Shown here: in pieces, positions 25,824 through 34,905 of the stretch
Position numbering within the stretch: the first letter of the stretch is position 1
Layout of the letters: every line of letters begins with the position of its first letter
From: an uncultured Lachnospiraceae bacterium
GTDB taxonomy: Bacteria; Bacillota; Clostridia; Lachnospirales; Lachnospiraceae
Direction: 5' to 3'
NCBI GenBank assembly: GCA_946558465.1
Contig: CAMNTM010000001.1
Coordinates: 124,001-188,000, forward strand
DNA: 64,000 bases
Translations under genes and position numbers: made by a program
The notes under the pieces: model-generated
The model's database searches: none
What the model saw: the letters and a program-made list of their open reading frames with translations, nothing else
What the model was told of the DNA's origin: nothing

Positions 25824-27308
25824 TCACAAAACCGGCGAAAAAAGCCTGCAGAACTGTTCCTTCGCTCTGACCTCCAGACTTCTCTGCTCGTAACTTTTTT
25901 TCGTGATCATCGTACTTTTGGCAATGTCACTCTCAAATGCTTTCATAAGCCTCCCGGTAGTCCGGGCGCTGTAGATAACCGCATTTACCTCAAAATTCAG
26001 ACTGAAGCTGCGGATATCCATATTTGCCGTTCCTATACAGCTGACAAGCCCATCCACACAGAGACATTTTGTATGAAGAAAGCCATTGTCGTAAGTATAG
26101 CACCTGGCTCCTGCCTCCACCATCTCTCCCACATAAGAATACGTAGCCCAATAGACAAACGGATGGTCCGGCTTGCAGGGAATCATAATCCGGACATCAA
26201 TTCCCGACTTCGCGGCAATCATCAATGCATTTCTTATATCATCGTCAGGTATAAAATAAGGAGTCTGAATATAGACGCTTTTTCTCGCCATATGAATCAT
26301 GCGCAGATAGTTATCCCTGATAACCTGGCTTCCCGAATCCGGTCCGCTGGATACGATCTGCACCAGATCTTTTCCTTCTCTTACATAGTCTGGAATCTCA
26401 AAAAGCCTGTCTTCTAAAAACAGGTTTTCCTTCGCCGCATAATTCCAATCCAGCACAAACCGAACGGCCAGTGAGGTTACAGCTGAACCCTCGATACAGA
26501 TGTGTGTATCTCTCCAGTATCCGTATCTTGCCTCCTTTCCAATATACTCCCGTCCGATATTAAATCCTCCGACAAAACCAAGCCTTCCATCAATCACTAC
26601 TATTTTTCTGTGATTGCGGTAATTAATCCGAAACTGCAGCTTTCCAAATACTGCCGGAAAAAACTCTGCTGTCTGTATCTCGGCTGCTCTGAGACGCCGC
26701 CAGTCGGCATACCTCATACCTTTCCTTCCCCTGCAGCCCATACTGTCAAAAAGTATCCTGACCTCGACACCCTGACGTGCTTTTTTAATCAGAACCTCCT
26801 CTATCTCTTTCCACAGCTCGTCTCCGCGGATAATGTAATACTGTATATGAATATAATTCTTCGCATGCTCCATTTCCTCAAGAAGTGCACGGAATTTTTC
26901 TTCTCCGTCCGTATAGATCCGGACATCATTGTTATCTGTAAGTACCGCCTCTCCTTCGTTTAGATTATAAAGAATAAGCCTTTTGAATCTGTCAAGCTCC
27001 GGGTCTTTTAACTTCAGTTTTTTCCGATAAATGGATTCCTCCTGCCGGCGTACTGCATACTTTATCTCTCCTTCAATCTCCTTCATACGAAACATTCTGT
27101 CTTTACGGAAATTCTGTCCCAGAATCAAATATAGCACAAAACCCAGCACCGGAATAAAATAAAGAAGTAAAAGCCACGCCCACACAGTAGTTGGATTTCT
27201 CCTTTGAAAAAAAATAATCAATATAGAAAATACTATATTAATAAACCAGATATGCTCCATAATCCAGATATAACTGTTAAGAATTTCTTCTGCCCCCATC
27301 TGCAGCAT
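25824..27308 (-). CDS. cls: Cardiolipin synthase
   Basis: A 494-residue membrane phospholipase-D family enzyme that condenses two phosphatidylglycerols to cardiolipin. Two N-terminal helices (HIWFINIVFSILIIFF, VWAWLLLLYFIPVLGFVLY) are followed by two HKD motifs: NHRKIVVIDGRLGFVGGFN at about 215 and HTKCLCVDGLVSCIGTANMD at about 395. Length and order are typical. Start at 27308 with GAGGTG 7 nt upstream. The next gene on that side is divergent, so it is monocistronic. Confidence 0.94.
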   Translation of the reverse strand: MLQMGAEEILNSYIWIMEHIWFINIVFSILIIFFQRRNPTTVWAWLLLLYFIPVLGFVLYLILGQNFRKDRMFRMKEIEGEIKYAVRRQEESIYRKKLKLKDPELDRFKRLILYNLNEGEAVLTDNNDVRIYTDGEEKFRALLEEMEHAKNYIHIQYYIIRGDELWKEIEEVLIKKARQGVEVRILFDSMGCRGRKGMRYADWRRLRAAEIQTAEFFPAVFGKLQFRINYRNHRKIVVIDGRLGFVGGFNIGREYIGKEARYGYWRDTHICIEGSAVTSLAVRFVLDWNYAAKENLFLEDRLFEIPDYVREGKDLVQIVSSGPDSGSQVIRDNYLRMIHMARKSVYIQTPYFIPDDDIRNALMIAAKSGIDVRIMIPCKPDHPFVYWATYSYVGEMVEAGARCYTYDNGFLHTKCLCVDGLVSCIGTANMDIRSFSLNFEVNAVIYSARTTGRLMKAFESDIAKSTMITKKSYEQRSLEVRAKEQFCRLFSPVL

Positions 27309-27373
27309 TTGTCTTCACCTCATAATTATTATATCCTTTACAGCCTGCTCGTCAACGGTAACTACAAAATTGC

Positions 27374-27402
27374 TTGCACTTCCCCACAAACAATGATACA
27401 AT
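27374..27402 (+). promoter_or_regulatory. Promoter of the small membrane protein gene
   Basis: TTGCAC (27374-27379), 17 bp and TACAAT (27397-27402) lie about 45 nt upstream of the GTG start. Confidence 0.6.
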
Positions 27403-27447
27403 AAATTTTACGAAATGGCTTAAGAAAGAGAAATAGGAGGGGTTCCC

Positions 27448-27888
27448 GTGAGTACACTTACAATTGTTCTGTTAGTGATATTAGTCATATTAATTGCTGC
27501 ATGTATTGCATTATATTTTCTTGGTAAAAGAGCAGAAAAAAAGCAGGCCGAACAGCAGGAGCAGCTTGACGCCGCAGCACAGACTGTATCCATGCTGATC
27601 ATAGATAAAGGCAGACTGAAGCTTAGAGATGCCGGCTTTCCGCCTGTTGTTATCGAAAACACACCAAAATATCTCCGCCGCTCTAAAGTACCGGTTGTAA
27701 AGGCCAAGATAGGTCCTAAGATTATGACTTTGATGTGCGATGCTCAGATTTTCCCGCTGATTCCGGTGAAAAAAGAAGTGAAAGCAACCGTAAGCGGAAT
27801 CTATATTACCGCGGTCAAGGGTCTCAGAGGGCCTTTAGAGGTTCCTCAAAAAAAGAAGGGCTTCTTCGCAAAACTTCGCGGCAAATAA
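27448..27888 (+). CDS. Small membrane-anchored protein of unknown function
   Basis: A 146-residue protein with a GTG start at 27448 (TAGGAGGGGTTCCC upstream). One N-terminal helix (TIVLLVILVILIAACIALYF) is followed by a basic KRAEKKQAEQQEQ stretch. A compact domain rich in Lys, Val and Pro (SMLIIDKGRLKLRDAGFP, YLRRSKVPVVKAKIGPKIMT, KKEVKATVSGIYITAV) and a basic tail follow. The architecture resembles membrane-tethered small proteins conserved among clostridia. I do not recognise a named family. It has its own promoter and a shared terminator, so it is a single-gene unit. Confidence 0.75.
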   Translation: MSTLTIVLLVILVILIAACIALYFLGKRAEKKQAEQQEQLDAAAQTVSMLIIDKGRLKLRDAGFPPVVIENTPKYLRRSKVPVVKAKIGPKIMTLMCDAQIFPLIPVKKEVKATVSGIYITAVKGLRGPLEVPQKKKGFFAKLRGK

Positions 27889-27900
27889 AAACAGACTGTT

Positions 27901-27942
27901 AAATCAGGGACGGGGTAAACTTTAATACCCCGTCCCTGATTT
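27901..27942. terminator. Bidirectional terminator
   Basis: A 17-bp perfect stem (arms 27901-27917 and 27926-27942) with an 8-nt loop sits between two convergent genes. The stem overlaps the end of the DUF1934 gene, and both sides carry A/T-rich flanks. Confidence 0.85.
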
Positions 27943-28380
27943 TGCTTCTATCTTAATATGAATCTCACATTCTGCAATCTCTTCACCGCCCACATCAAGC
28001 GAATACCTGACATACACAGCTATCAGATCCTCTCCAGACTGCACATCGAATTCCTTCGTATACGTTCCTACTACAAGCTCTCCATAAGCCGTCTTATAAT
28101 TGGTAACATGCATCCGGCCCTTCTCAAAAAGCATCTGGGTATTTGTGATGCCGGTCTTTATAACCTCCAGCATCTCACCCTCTTTTATCTTAATCTTATT
28201 TCTAATAGAGCCTGATCTTCCCTCTGCCAGCTCCTCAAAAAGAACATAGTGCTTTCCGTTTTTATAATAATATTCAGCCGGCGTAATTACCTCAATCGGT
28301 TCCTGATCATCACGGCTCATCACGTTCTCATCGTAATGAAGTCCAGATATGGTTACTAATACTTCCTTTGTCATAGGCAT
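27922..28380 (-). CDS. DUF1934 (YwiB-like) protein
   Basis: A 152-residue predicted beta-barrel of the DUF1934/YwiB family. Recognisable segments are EVITPAEYYYKNGKHYVLFE, the I-K-E-G-LEVIKTG turn, and VRYSLDVGGEEIAECEIHIK near the end. The function is not established. It follows pfkA by 12 nt, probably as a cotranscribed last gene. The start codon (ATG 28380, or 28374) has a weak ribosome site. Confidence 0.8.
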   Translation of the reverse strand: MPMTKEVLVTISGLHYDENVMSRDDQEPIEVITPAEYYYKNGKHYVLFEELAEGRSGSIRNKIKIKEGEMLEVIKTGITNTQMLFEKGRMHVTNYKTAYGELVVGTYTKEFDVQSGEDLIAVYVRYSLDVGGEEIAECEIHIKIEAKSGTGY

Positions 28381-28392
28381 ACATCCGCTGCT

Positions 28393-29370
28393 CTACAGAG
28401 CCAGCTGCTTTGCAATTTCGTACTGATACTCCGGAATTGCCTTCTTCATTGTAATTGCCTCGTCAATGTCGAAATCCACATACTCACCATGCTTATATCC
28501 AACCACACGATTTGATTTGCCCTCCAGAAGCAAGTCTACTGCCATCGCACCCATAATGGAGGCATATACTCTATCCTTACAACTCGGACTCCCGCCGCGC
28601 TGCATGTAGCCGATAATAGTCGCTCTTGTCTCCATGCCTGTAGCTTCCTCAATTCTTTTAGCCATATTCACGGAATCTCCGATACCCTCTGCATTGATGA
28701 TAATATAGTTTTTCTTTCCGCGCTTTCTGGACTCCTGAATATCCGCTATAATTGCATCCTCATCGTAATCATGCTCTTCAGGCATCAGAATACGCTCCGC
28801 ACCATTGGCAATACCGCACCACAGCGCAAGATATCCTGCATCTCTTCCCATAACCTCAATGATAGAGCACCTCTCATGAGAGGTAGACGTATCACGAATC
28901 TTATCGATCGCTTCCATAGCTGTATTCACCGCTGTATCAAATCCGATTGTATACTCTGTACAAGCGATATCAAGATCAATCGTGCCCGGAATACCGATTG
29001 TATTAACCCCATAATTAGCAAGTCTCTGCGCTCCCGCAAAGGAACCGTCTCCGCCGATAACTACAAGGCCGTCAATGCCGTACTTTTTACAGATTGCCGC
29101 TGCCTTCTGCTGCCCTTCCTCTGTCCTCATCTCTTCACATCTTGCAGTCTGAAGGATTGTACCTCCCCGCTGAATGGTTTCAGATACATCTCTTGCAGAC
29201 AAATCAATAATCTCTTCATTCAAGAGTCCCTGATAACCTCTCCTGATGCCTCTTACCTTCAGTCCTTTTCCCAGTGCTGTTCTTACTACGGAACGAATCG
29301 CCGCATTCATTCCCGGAGCATCTCCTCCACTTGTCAAAACACCAATCGTACGAATTATTTTTCCTGCCAT
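28393..29370 (-). CDS. pfkA: 6-phosphofructokinase
   Basis: ATP-dependent phosphofructokinase of glycolysis, 325 residues from the ATG at 29370 (GGAGGAGAAAAATC upstream; 13 extra in-frame residues upstream are not family-like). The nucleotide loop is TSGGDAPGMNA, GGDGSFAGA is the ATP phosphate site, TIDLDIA holds the catalytic Asp, and MGRDAGYLA binds fructose-6-phosphate. The length is normal. It lies 90 bp after dnaE, an order common in Firmicutes. Confidence 0.97.
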   Translation of the reverse strand: MAGKIIRTIGVLTSGGDAPGMNAAIRSVVRTALGKGLKVRGIRRGYQGLLNEEIIDLSARDVSETIQRGGTILQTARCEEMRTEEGQQKAAAICKKYGIDGLVVIGGDGSFAGAQRLANYGVNTIGIPGTIDLDIACTEYTIGFDTAVNTAMEAIDKIRDTSTSHERCSIIEVMGRDAGYLALWCGIANGAERILMPEEHDYDEDAIIADIQESRKRGKKNYIIINAEGIGDSVNMAKRIEEATGMETRATIIGYMQRGGSPSCKDRVYASIMGAMAVDLLLEGKSNRVVGYKHGEYVDFDIDEAITMKKAIPEYQYEIAKQLAL

Positions 29371-29459
29371 GATTTTTCTCCTCCATTGTATCCTGCATTT
29401 TCTTTCCATGCATACTCATACGAGTATCTCACAACACACGCCCCATTTTACAGGAATTA

Positions 29460-32400
29460 TCAGATGTTTTCAATTGATTTTTCTATTACTTTTATACAAG
29501 ATTCTCCCAGATAATTCGTCAATCTGCTCAACAGTCCCGGTTCGGCATGAACATTTCGATTTGCCGGAAGACGTTTCACTGCACGTTCCGCTTTACAGAA
29601 AATAACTACCTGGTCATCACCGTCCGAGCTTCCTATCATTTCATACAGCATCTGTTCTTCTTTAAGAAATGTCTCTTTATCCACATATTGAAGCCATATT
29701 TCCTTTCTCGTCTGCTCAAATGGCGTTATAGACTCACAAATCAGCTTACTCGGAGCATCATCCTCCTCCGATACCCGTCCTCTGATGAACACCTTACTTT
29801 CTTCTTCAAGATAAGCCCGGTACATTTCATAATATCTCGGAAAGACTACGATTTCAAGAGTTCCCAGAAGGTCCTCCAGCATCAGAAAGCACATAGTTTT
29901 ATTATTCTTTGTATATTTTATCGTCCTTCCCGCTATGATCCCGCCTACTGTTTCATATGCCCCGTCACGTACCTTTGCCCGGCCGTTTTCCTCATCAATC
30001 TGAAAATCCATTGTAGTCCGTGTGATATTTTTTTTCCATTTTTCCTCATAGTCTTCCATCGGATGCCCCGTAAGGTAGATACCCAGCACTTCTTTTTCAA
30101 ATGCAAGCTTTGTCTCCTTCTCATATTCTCCTACATCAGGAAGCGGAATATCAAACTCTGCCTTCTGCTCCTCATCCACCATATCAAACAGTGACAGCTG
30201 GCCTGCCATAGAATGCTTTCTTTCCTGGTTTACCTGTTCAAGAACCTGGATATAAATTATCATAAACTGCTTCCTTGTTCCTCCCAGGCCGTCAAAAGCC
30301 CCTGATTTGATAAAGTTTTCAATCGTCCTTTTATTCAGTTCCTTTCCCGACATTCTTTCCGCAAAATCCTTTAAAGATCTGAACTCTCCCCTTACCTTAC
30401 GTTCCTCAAGAATGGCCTCTATTACAGGCCTTCCGATACTTTTTATAGCCGCCAGTCCGTATCTTATATCCCCGTTATCTACAGAAAAGTTTCCCACGCC
30501 CTTATTTATATCTGGAGGAAGAATACGGATACCCATCTGCCGGCAGCTATAAATGTATTCCGAAACCTTTCCGGGATTATCAATCACAGAAGTCATAAGA
30601 GCTGCCATAAATTCTACCGGATAATAATACTTAAGCCATGCCGTCTGATAGGATACAACCGCATAGGCAGCCGCATGAGATTTGTTGAATGCGTACTTCG
30701 CAAAGTCAATCATTTCATCATAAATCTTATTCGCTGTTTTCTCATCTATTCCATTAGCGATACATCCCGGAACGTGCTCCTGCGGATTCCCATAGACAAA
30801 GCTCTGGCGTTCTTTTCGCATCACGTCTCCCTTTTTCTTTGACATGGCACGTCTTAAAAGATCACTGCGGCCCAATGTATATCCTGCCAGATCACGCACA
30901 ATCTGCATAACCTGCTCCTGATATACGATACAGCCATAAGTAGGCGCCAGAATCGGTTCCAGCTGCGGACAATCGTAAGTTATCGTTTCGGCATGGTTTT
31001 TTCCTTTGATATACTGGGGGATAAAATCCATCGGACCGGGACGATACAGAGAAATTCCGGCAATAATATCCTCCAGGCTTTCCGGCTTCAGCTCCTTCAT
31101 GAAACTCTTCATGCCGGCGCTTTCCAGCTGGAATACCCCGTCTGTCCTGCCGCTTCCGATCAATTCAAGCACATCTTTGTCTCCATAATCAATTTGATCA
31201 ATATGAATTTCTTTTCCGCTGCTTCTGCCGGCAAGCTCTGCCGCATCCCGGATAACGGTCAGCGTGCGAAGTCCCAGAAAGTCCATTTTTAACAAGCCCA
31301 GCTCCTCAAGCGTTGTCATCGTAAACTGAGTAGTTACAGATCCGTCTGAGCCGAGAGAAAGAGGAACATATTCATCTACCGCCTTCTGGCTGATCACAAC
31401 TCCCGCCGCGTGCATAGAGGTATGCCGGGGCAGTCCCTCCAGACGTCTGGACATATCGAGAAGCTCCTTAACCTGTGGATCTTCCTCGTAGGATTTTTTT
31501 AAATCAGCGCTCGCCTGAAGCGCCCGGTCCAGCGTAATATTCAGCTCCTTCGGCACCATCTTTGCAATAGAATCCACAAATGCATAGGGAAGATCCATAA
31601 CCCTTCCTACATCTCTTATAACTCCTCTGGCGGCCATCGTTCCAAATGTGACGATCTGAACAACCCGGTCCTTTCCGTATTTCTCCACGACATAGTCAAT
31701 CACCTCCTGCCTTCTTTCAAAGCAGAAGTCCACATCTATATCCGGCATAGATACACGCTCCGGATTCAGAAAACGCTCGAAGAGAAGCTGATATTTAAGT
31801 GGGTCAATCGTCGTAATCTCCAGACAATAGGAGACGATACTTCCCGCTGCTGAGCCTCTTCCCGGTCCTACCATGATCTTACGGTCCTTCGCATACTTAA
31901 TAAAATCCCACACGATCAGGAAATAATCTACATACCCCATCGACCGAATTACTGACAGCTCATATTCCAGACGCTCATTAATCTCCTTAGAAGGATTCGG
32001 ATAATGCTTATTTAAGCCGTCGTAACACAGCTTATTCAGATACTCCCAGGAATTATATCCTTCCGGAACATCATATTGGGGGAGCTTCGTCACTCCAAAC
32101 TCTATCTCTACATTACATCTGTCCGCGATCTTCTGTGTATTTTCCAGAGCCTCCAGTGCATATGGAAAAAGCTTCCTCATCTCTTCCTCGGACTTGATAT
32201 AATATTGGCCTCCCTCGTAACGCATACGATTTTCATCTGCAAGCTTTTTTCCGGTCTGAATACAAAGCAGAATATCATGAGCCTTCTCATCTTCCGCATA
32301 AGTATAATGCACATCATTTGTAGCCACAAGCTCAAGTCCCGTCTCCTGAGCCATCCTAAGAAGAGACTGATTCACCATCTGCTGCTGCGGCATCCCGTGG

Positions 32401-32933
32401 TCCTGAAGCTCCAGAAAGAAATTTCCTTTCCCGAAAAGTTCCTCATACCGAAGCGCCGCCGCTTTCCCTTCACTGTACATCCCCCTTGCAATGTTCCTCT
32501 GAACTTCGCCCGCAAGGCATGCGCTCAAAGCGATGATTCCCTCGTGGTATTCCTCCAGTACCTCCATGTCTACACGCGGCTTATAGTAGTATCCTTCCGT
32601 GTAGCCCTTTGACACGATCTTTATGAGATTTTGATAACCCAGATTATTTTCTGCAAGCAGAACCAGATGATAGTATCTATCATCACCGCTTCCTGCTGCT
32701 TCTTTATCAAGTCTTGACCCTGGCGCCACATATACCTCGCAGCCAAGCACAGGCTTGACTCCCGCCGTCTTTGCAGCCTTGTAAAAATCAATCACGCCGA
32801 ACATGCAGCCGTGATCCGTGATCGCCACGCTGTTCATTCCCAGCTCCTTTACCCGTGCCGTACATTCCTTAATTTTATTCGAGCCGTCCAGCAGACTATA
32901 TTCTGTATGGACATGCAAGTGTGCAAAACTCAT
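29460..32933 (-). CDS. dnaE: DNA polymerase III subunit alpha (DnaE)
   Basis: Replicative DNA polymerase of the C family, 1157 residues. An N-terminal PHP domain (HLHVHTEYSLLDGSNKIKE) is followed by the catalytic centre with GPGRGSAAGS and MPDIDVDFCF, the HhH region, and a C-terminal OB fold (GGIIAGRTIKYTKNNKTMCF). It is DnaE rather than PolC because no exonuclease domain is inserted in the PHP. Start at 32933 with AAAGGAG upstream. It lies upstream of pfkA, with a terminator hairpin behind it. Confidence 0.97.
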   Translation of the reverse strand: MSFAHLHVHTEYSLLDGSNKIKECTARVKELGMNSVAITDHGCMFGVIDFYKAAKTAGVKPVLGCEVYVAPGSRLDKEAAGSGDDRYYHLVLLAENNLGYQNLIKIVSKGYTEGYYYKPRVDMEVLEEYHEGIIALSACLAGEVQRNIARGMYSEGKAAALRYEELFGKGNFFLELQDHGMPQQQMVNQSLLRMAQETGLELVATNDVHYTYAEDEKAHDILLCIQTGKKLADENRMRYEGGQYYIKSEEEMRKLFPYALEALENTQKIADRCNVEIEFGVTKLPQYDVPEGYNSWEYLNKLCYDGLNKHYPNPSKEINERLEYELSVIRSMGYVDYFLIVWDFIKYAKDRKIMVGPGRGSAAGSIVSYCLEITTIDPLKYQLLFERFLNPERVSMPDIDVDFCFERRQEVIDYVVEKYGKDRVVQIVTFGTMAARGVIRDVGRVMDLPYAFVDSIAKMVPKELNITLDRALQASADLKKSYEEDPQVKELLDMSRRLEGLPRHTSMHAAGVVISQKAVDEYVPLSLGSDGSVTTQFTMTTLEELGLLKMDFLGLRTLTVIRDAAELAGRSSGKEIHIDQIDYGDKDVLELIGSGRTDGVFQLESAGMKSFMKELKPESLEDIIAGISLYRPGPMDFIPQYIKGKNHAETITYDCPQLEPILAPTYGCIVYQEQVMQIVRDLAGYTLGRSDLLRRAMSKKKGDVMRKERQSFVYGNPQEHVPGCIANGIDEKTANKIYDEMIDFAKYAFNKSHAAAYAVVSYQTAWLKYYYPVEFMAALMTSVIDNPGKVSEYIYSCRQMGIRILPPDINKGVGNFSVDNGDIRYGLAAIKSIGRPVIEAILEERKVRGEFRSLKDFAERMSGKELNKRTIENFIKSGAFDGLGGTRKQFMIIYIQVLEQVNQERKHSMAGQLSLFDMVDEEQKAEFDIPLPDVGEYEKETKLAFEKEVLGIYLTGHPMEDYEEKWKKNITRTTMDFQIDEENGRAKVRDGAYETVGGIIAGRTIKYTKNNKTMCFLMLEDLLGTLEIVVFPRYYEMYRAYLEEESKVFIRGRVSEEDDAPSKLICESITPFEQTRKEIWLQYVDKETFLKEEQMLYEMIGSSDGDDQVVIFCKAERAVKRLPANRNVHAEPGLLSRLTNYLGESCIKVIEKSIENI

Positions 32934-32947
32934 AATTTCTCCTTTTT

Positions 32948-32982
32948 AAAAAATGCGCCAGCGGATAAAATTCCGCTGACGC
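32948..32982 (-). terminator. Terminator-like hairpin between the HPr-like gene and dnaE
   Basis: The stem GCGTCAGCGGA/TCCGCTGGCGC (arms 32982-32972 and 32965-32955, one G-T pair) is followed by a T run on the minus strand. It would separate dnaE expression from the upstream gene. Confidence 0.7.
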
Positions 32983-33002
32983 TGTCTCTTATCGTCGATG
33001 TA

Positions 33003-33236
33003 TCAGCCGTTAATCATAAACGATACCAAACGGTCAATATCTTCCTTTTCATGTGCTACAATTTCCAGCTCCGGAATCTCTCCATTGGAAAAAATATTGG
33101 CCATAGATACATACTGAGACAGCTTAGACTTAAGATTCAATCTGTCTCCCTCACCGGTTACCAGCTCAACCCTTCCCTTGCAGGCATCTACTACCTCAAA
33201 AAATTTTTCAATATCTGTAATGTTCTGTACCTTCAT
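33003..33236 (-). CDS. HPr-like small protein lacking the phospho-histidine
   Basis: A 77-residue protein with an HPr-like outline: FFEVVDACKGRVELV, then NLKSKLSQYVSMANIF where HPr has the NaKSimg helix with the Ser46 region, then EDIDRLVSF as the last helix. The GLHARPA box with the phosphorylated His is missing; the only His is in VAHEKED. It therefore cannot carry phosphate from enzyme I at the usual site and may be a regulatory Crh-like protein, if the fold is right. Start at 33236 after AAAGGAGAG. Confidence 0.6.
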   Translation of the reverse strand: MKVQNITDIEKFFEVVDACKGRVELVTGEGDRLNLKSKLSQYVSMANIFSNGEIPELEIVAHEKEDIDRLVSFMING

Positions 33237-33325
33237 TTCAATATCTCTCCTTTCTTTTCATATCTATACACAGCGCCAACCTTGTACTTGTGTATGGGCT
33301 GTCCGTCTACGCCCATTATTATAAC

Positions 33326-34165
33326 CTATTTTTCATAGATTTCAATAGATTTCTCTGTAATTTGTATCTTCTGTCCTTTAAGAAGCCTTCCGACAGCACG
33401 CTTAAAGGCATTTTTACTAATACCAAATTCCTTCTCGATAAGCTCAGGACTGGCTTTATCCGTAAACGGAAGTTTCCCGCCGCACTCTTTGATACGATTG
33501 TAAATCATCTGAGCGTCTGAATCCATCTGGATAAAAGCTTTCTCACGAACACTTAAATCCAGCTTTCCATCCTCCTTTACCTTGATTACTCTCGCATACA
33601 CTGTGTCTCCTACCTTCATGCTTCCATGCACTTCACGTCTAGGAATCAACGCAGAGTAACAGCCGTCTACAGCAACAAATACTCCGAAATTATCACTCTT
33701 TTCATAGATAATTCCCTCCACCTTATCGTCCTTTTTATAAGGAGAATCCTTTCGGAGCCTGTCATATACCTTCATCGTCGCACACAGCCTTCCCGTCTTA
33801 TCGACATACAGCGCCGCAAGCACATGATCGCCTTTTTTTACCTTTGCCGTCTGTTCACGAAACGGCAGCAAAAGCTCCTTTTCAAGCCCCCAGTCTAAAA
33901 AAGCTCCTATCTTTCCTGTATCTGTAACCGTAAGCACAGCCAAAGCTCCAAGTGTAAGCTTCGGAACCCTCGTGGTCGCAATCAGCCTGTCACTGGAATC
34001 CTTGTACAGAAATACCTCGACCGGATCCCCCGGCTCTATCCCTTTCGGAACCTCTTTTTTGGGAAGAAGCACCCGCTCTTCATTTGTCCCAAGATACACG
34101 CCGAAATCTACCTTTTTTACTACCGTCAGCATTCGTCTTTTTCCTAATTCTTCGATTAATCTCAT
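33326..34165 (-). CDS. CvfB-like S1 RNA-binding protein
   Basis: A 279-residue protein with tandem S1-like beta barrels (TVVKKVDFGVYLGTNEERVL, VLTVTDTGKIGAFLDWGLEK, VEGIIYEKSDNFGVFVAVDG) and a C-terminal winged helix (PELIEKEFGISKNAFKRAVG). This is the CvfB/YitL layout, an RNA-binding virulence regulator in staphylococci. Start at 34165 with CAGGAGAAGAGT upstream, 17 nt after the thioesterase gene, so the two are probably cotranscribed. Confidence 0.88.
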   Translation of the reverse strand: MRLIEELGKRRMLTVVKKVDFGVYLGTNEERVLLPKKEVPKGIEPGDPVEVFLYKDSSDRLIATTRVPKLTLGALAVLTVTDTGKIGAFLDWGLEKELLLPFREQTAKVKKGDHVLAALYVDKTGRLCATMKVYDRLRKDSPYKKDDKVEGIIYEKSDNFGVFVAVDGCYSALIPRREVHGSMKVGDTVYARVIKVKEDGKLDLSVREKAFIQMDSDAQMIYNRIKECGGKLPFTDKASPELIEKEFGISKNAFKRAVGRLLKGQKIQITEKSIEIYEK

Positions 34166-34182
34166 ACTCTTCTCCTGATCCT

Positions 34183-34905
34183 CTACTCGTACTGAAACTC
34201 TACAACTGCATACGCTTTTCCTTCTGTACTCCCAAGCTCTACAACCGTGCGTCCCTCTTCTTCTGCCGCTTTGGGAACTATTATGTCCTTATACACCGCA
34301 GACCTCTTATATTCCGCTCTCATCCGGCATATCCTTTTCTCCCCCTCCAGCATCTCCATTGCCATCTGGATATACTGGCAGTTATTCACATGCTCATTCG
34401 TATCAATGTGATATCTCCTCACTGGAAATGCCGGAAATTCTGTAAGGTTCTCTGGAAGTGCAATTTTACGCGGCGCATACTCCATCTCAATCGCCCTTCC
34501 TGTGCCATACGCCTCTACCTCTCTCTCATCCGGTTTCACCGGCCGCCCCTTTTCTATATCCATATATACCCACTGAGAATTTGCATATGCCAGAATCTGG
34601 CCGTTCTTATCCTCCATACAAAAATTACGATCGCCCAGCATCCCTTTAAACCCCGTCGCCCAGCTGCTTACCCTTATCTTCTCGGTAAGCCTGGGATATC
34701 TCTTTACAACAACCTGCCAGGAGGACAATACCCACGCCTTCTTGTGCACCGCCAGATAGTCAATACCAAGCCCCAAAGCCTCTGACTGAAAGATACTGCA
34801 GTCCTGAAAATAATTTATAATTCCCGGCAGCGTAATCCGTTTCGTATGATCTGCCTCGCTGAAACGGATAACACTTTCAAAGCTATATTTGTTATTCTCC
34901 CGCAT
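34183..34905 (-). CDS. Acyl-ACP thioesterase
   Basis: A 240-residue double hot-dog thioesterase that releases fatty acids from acyl carrier protein. RFSEADHTKRITLPGIINYF opens the first hot-dog helix. The second carries the family motif with catalytic residues in HIDTNEHVNNCQYIQMAMEM. The length is normal for bacterial FatA-like enzymes. The ATG at 34905 lies 14 nt inside the end of the upstream transporter gene, so translation is coupled. Confidence 0.9.
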   Translation of the reverse strand: MRENNKYSFESVIRFSEADHTKRITLPGIINYFQDCSIFQSEALGLGIDYLAVHKKAWVLSSWQVVVKRYPRLTEKIRVSSWATGFKGMLGDRNFCMEDKNGQILAYANSQWVYMDIEKGRPVKPDEREVEAYGTGRAIEMEYAPRKIALPENLTEFPAFPVRRYHIDTNEHVNNCQYIQMAMEMLEGEKRICRMRAEYKRSAVYKDIIVPKAAEEEGRTVVELGSTEGKAYAVVEFQYE

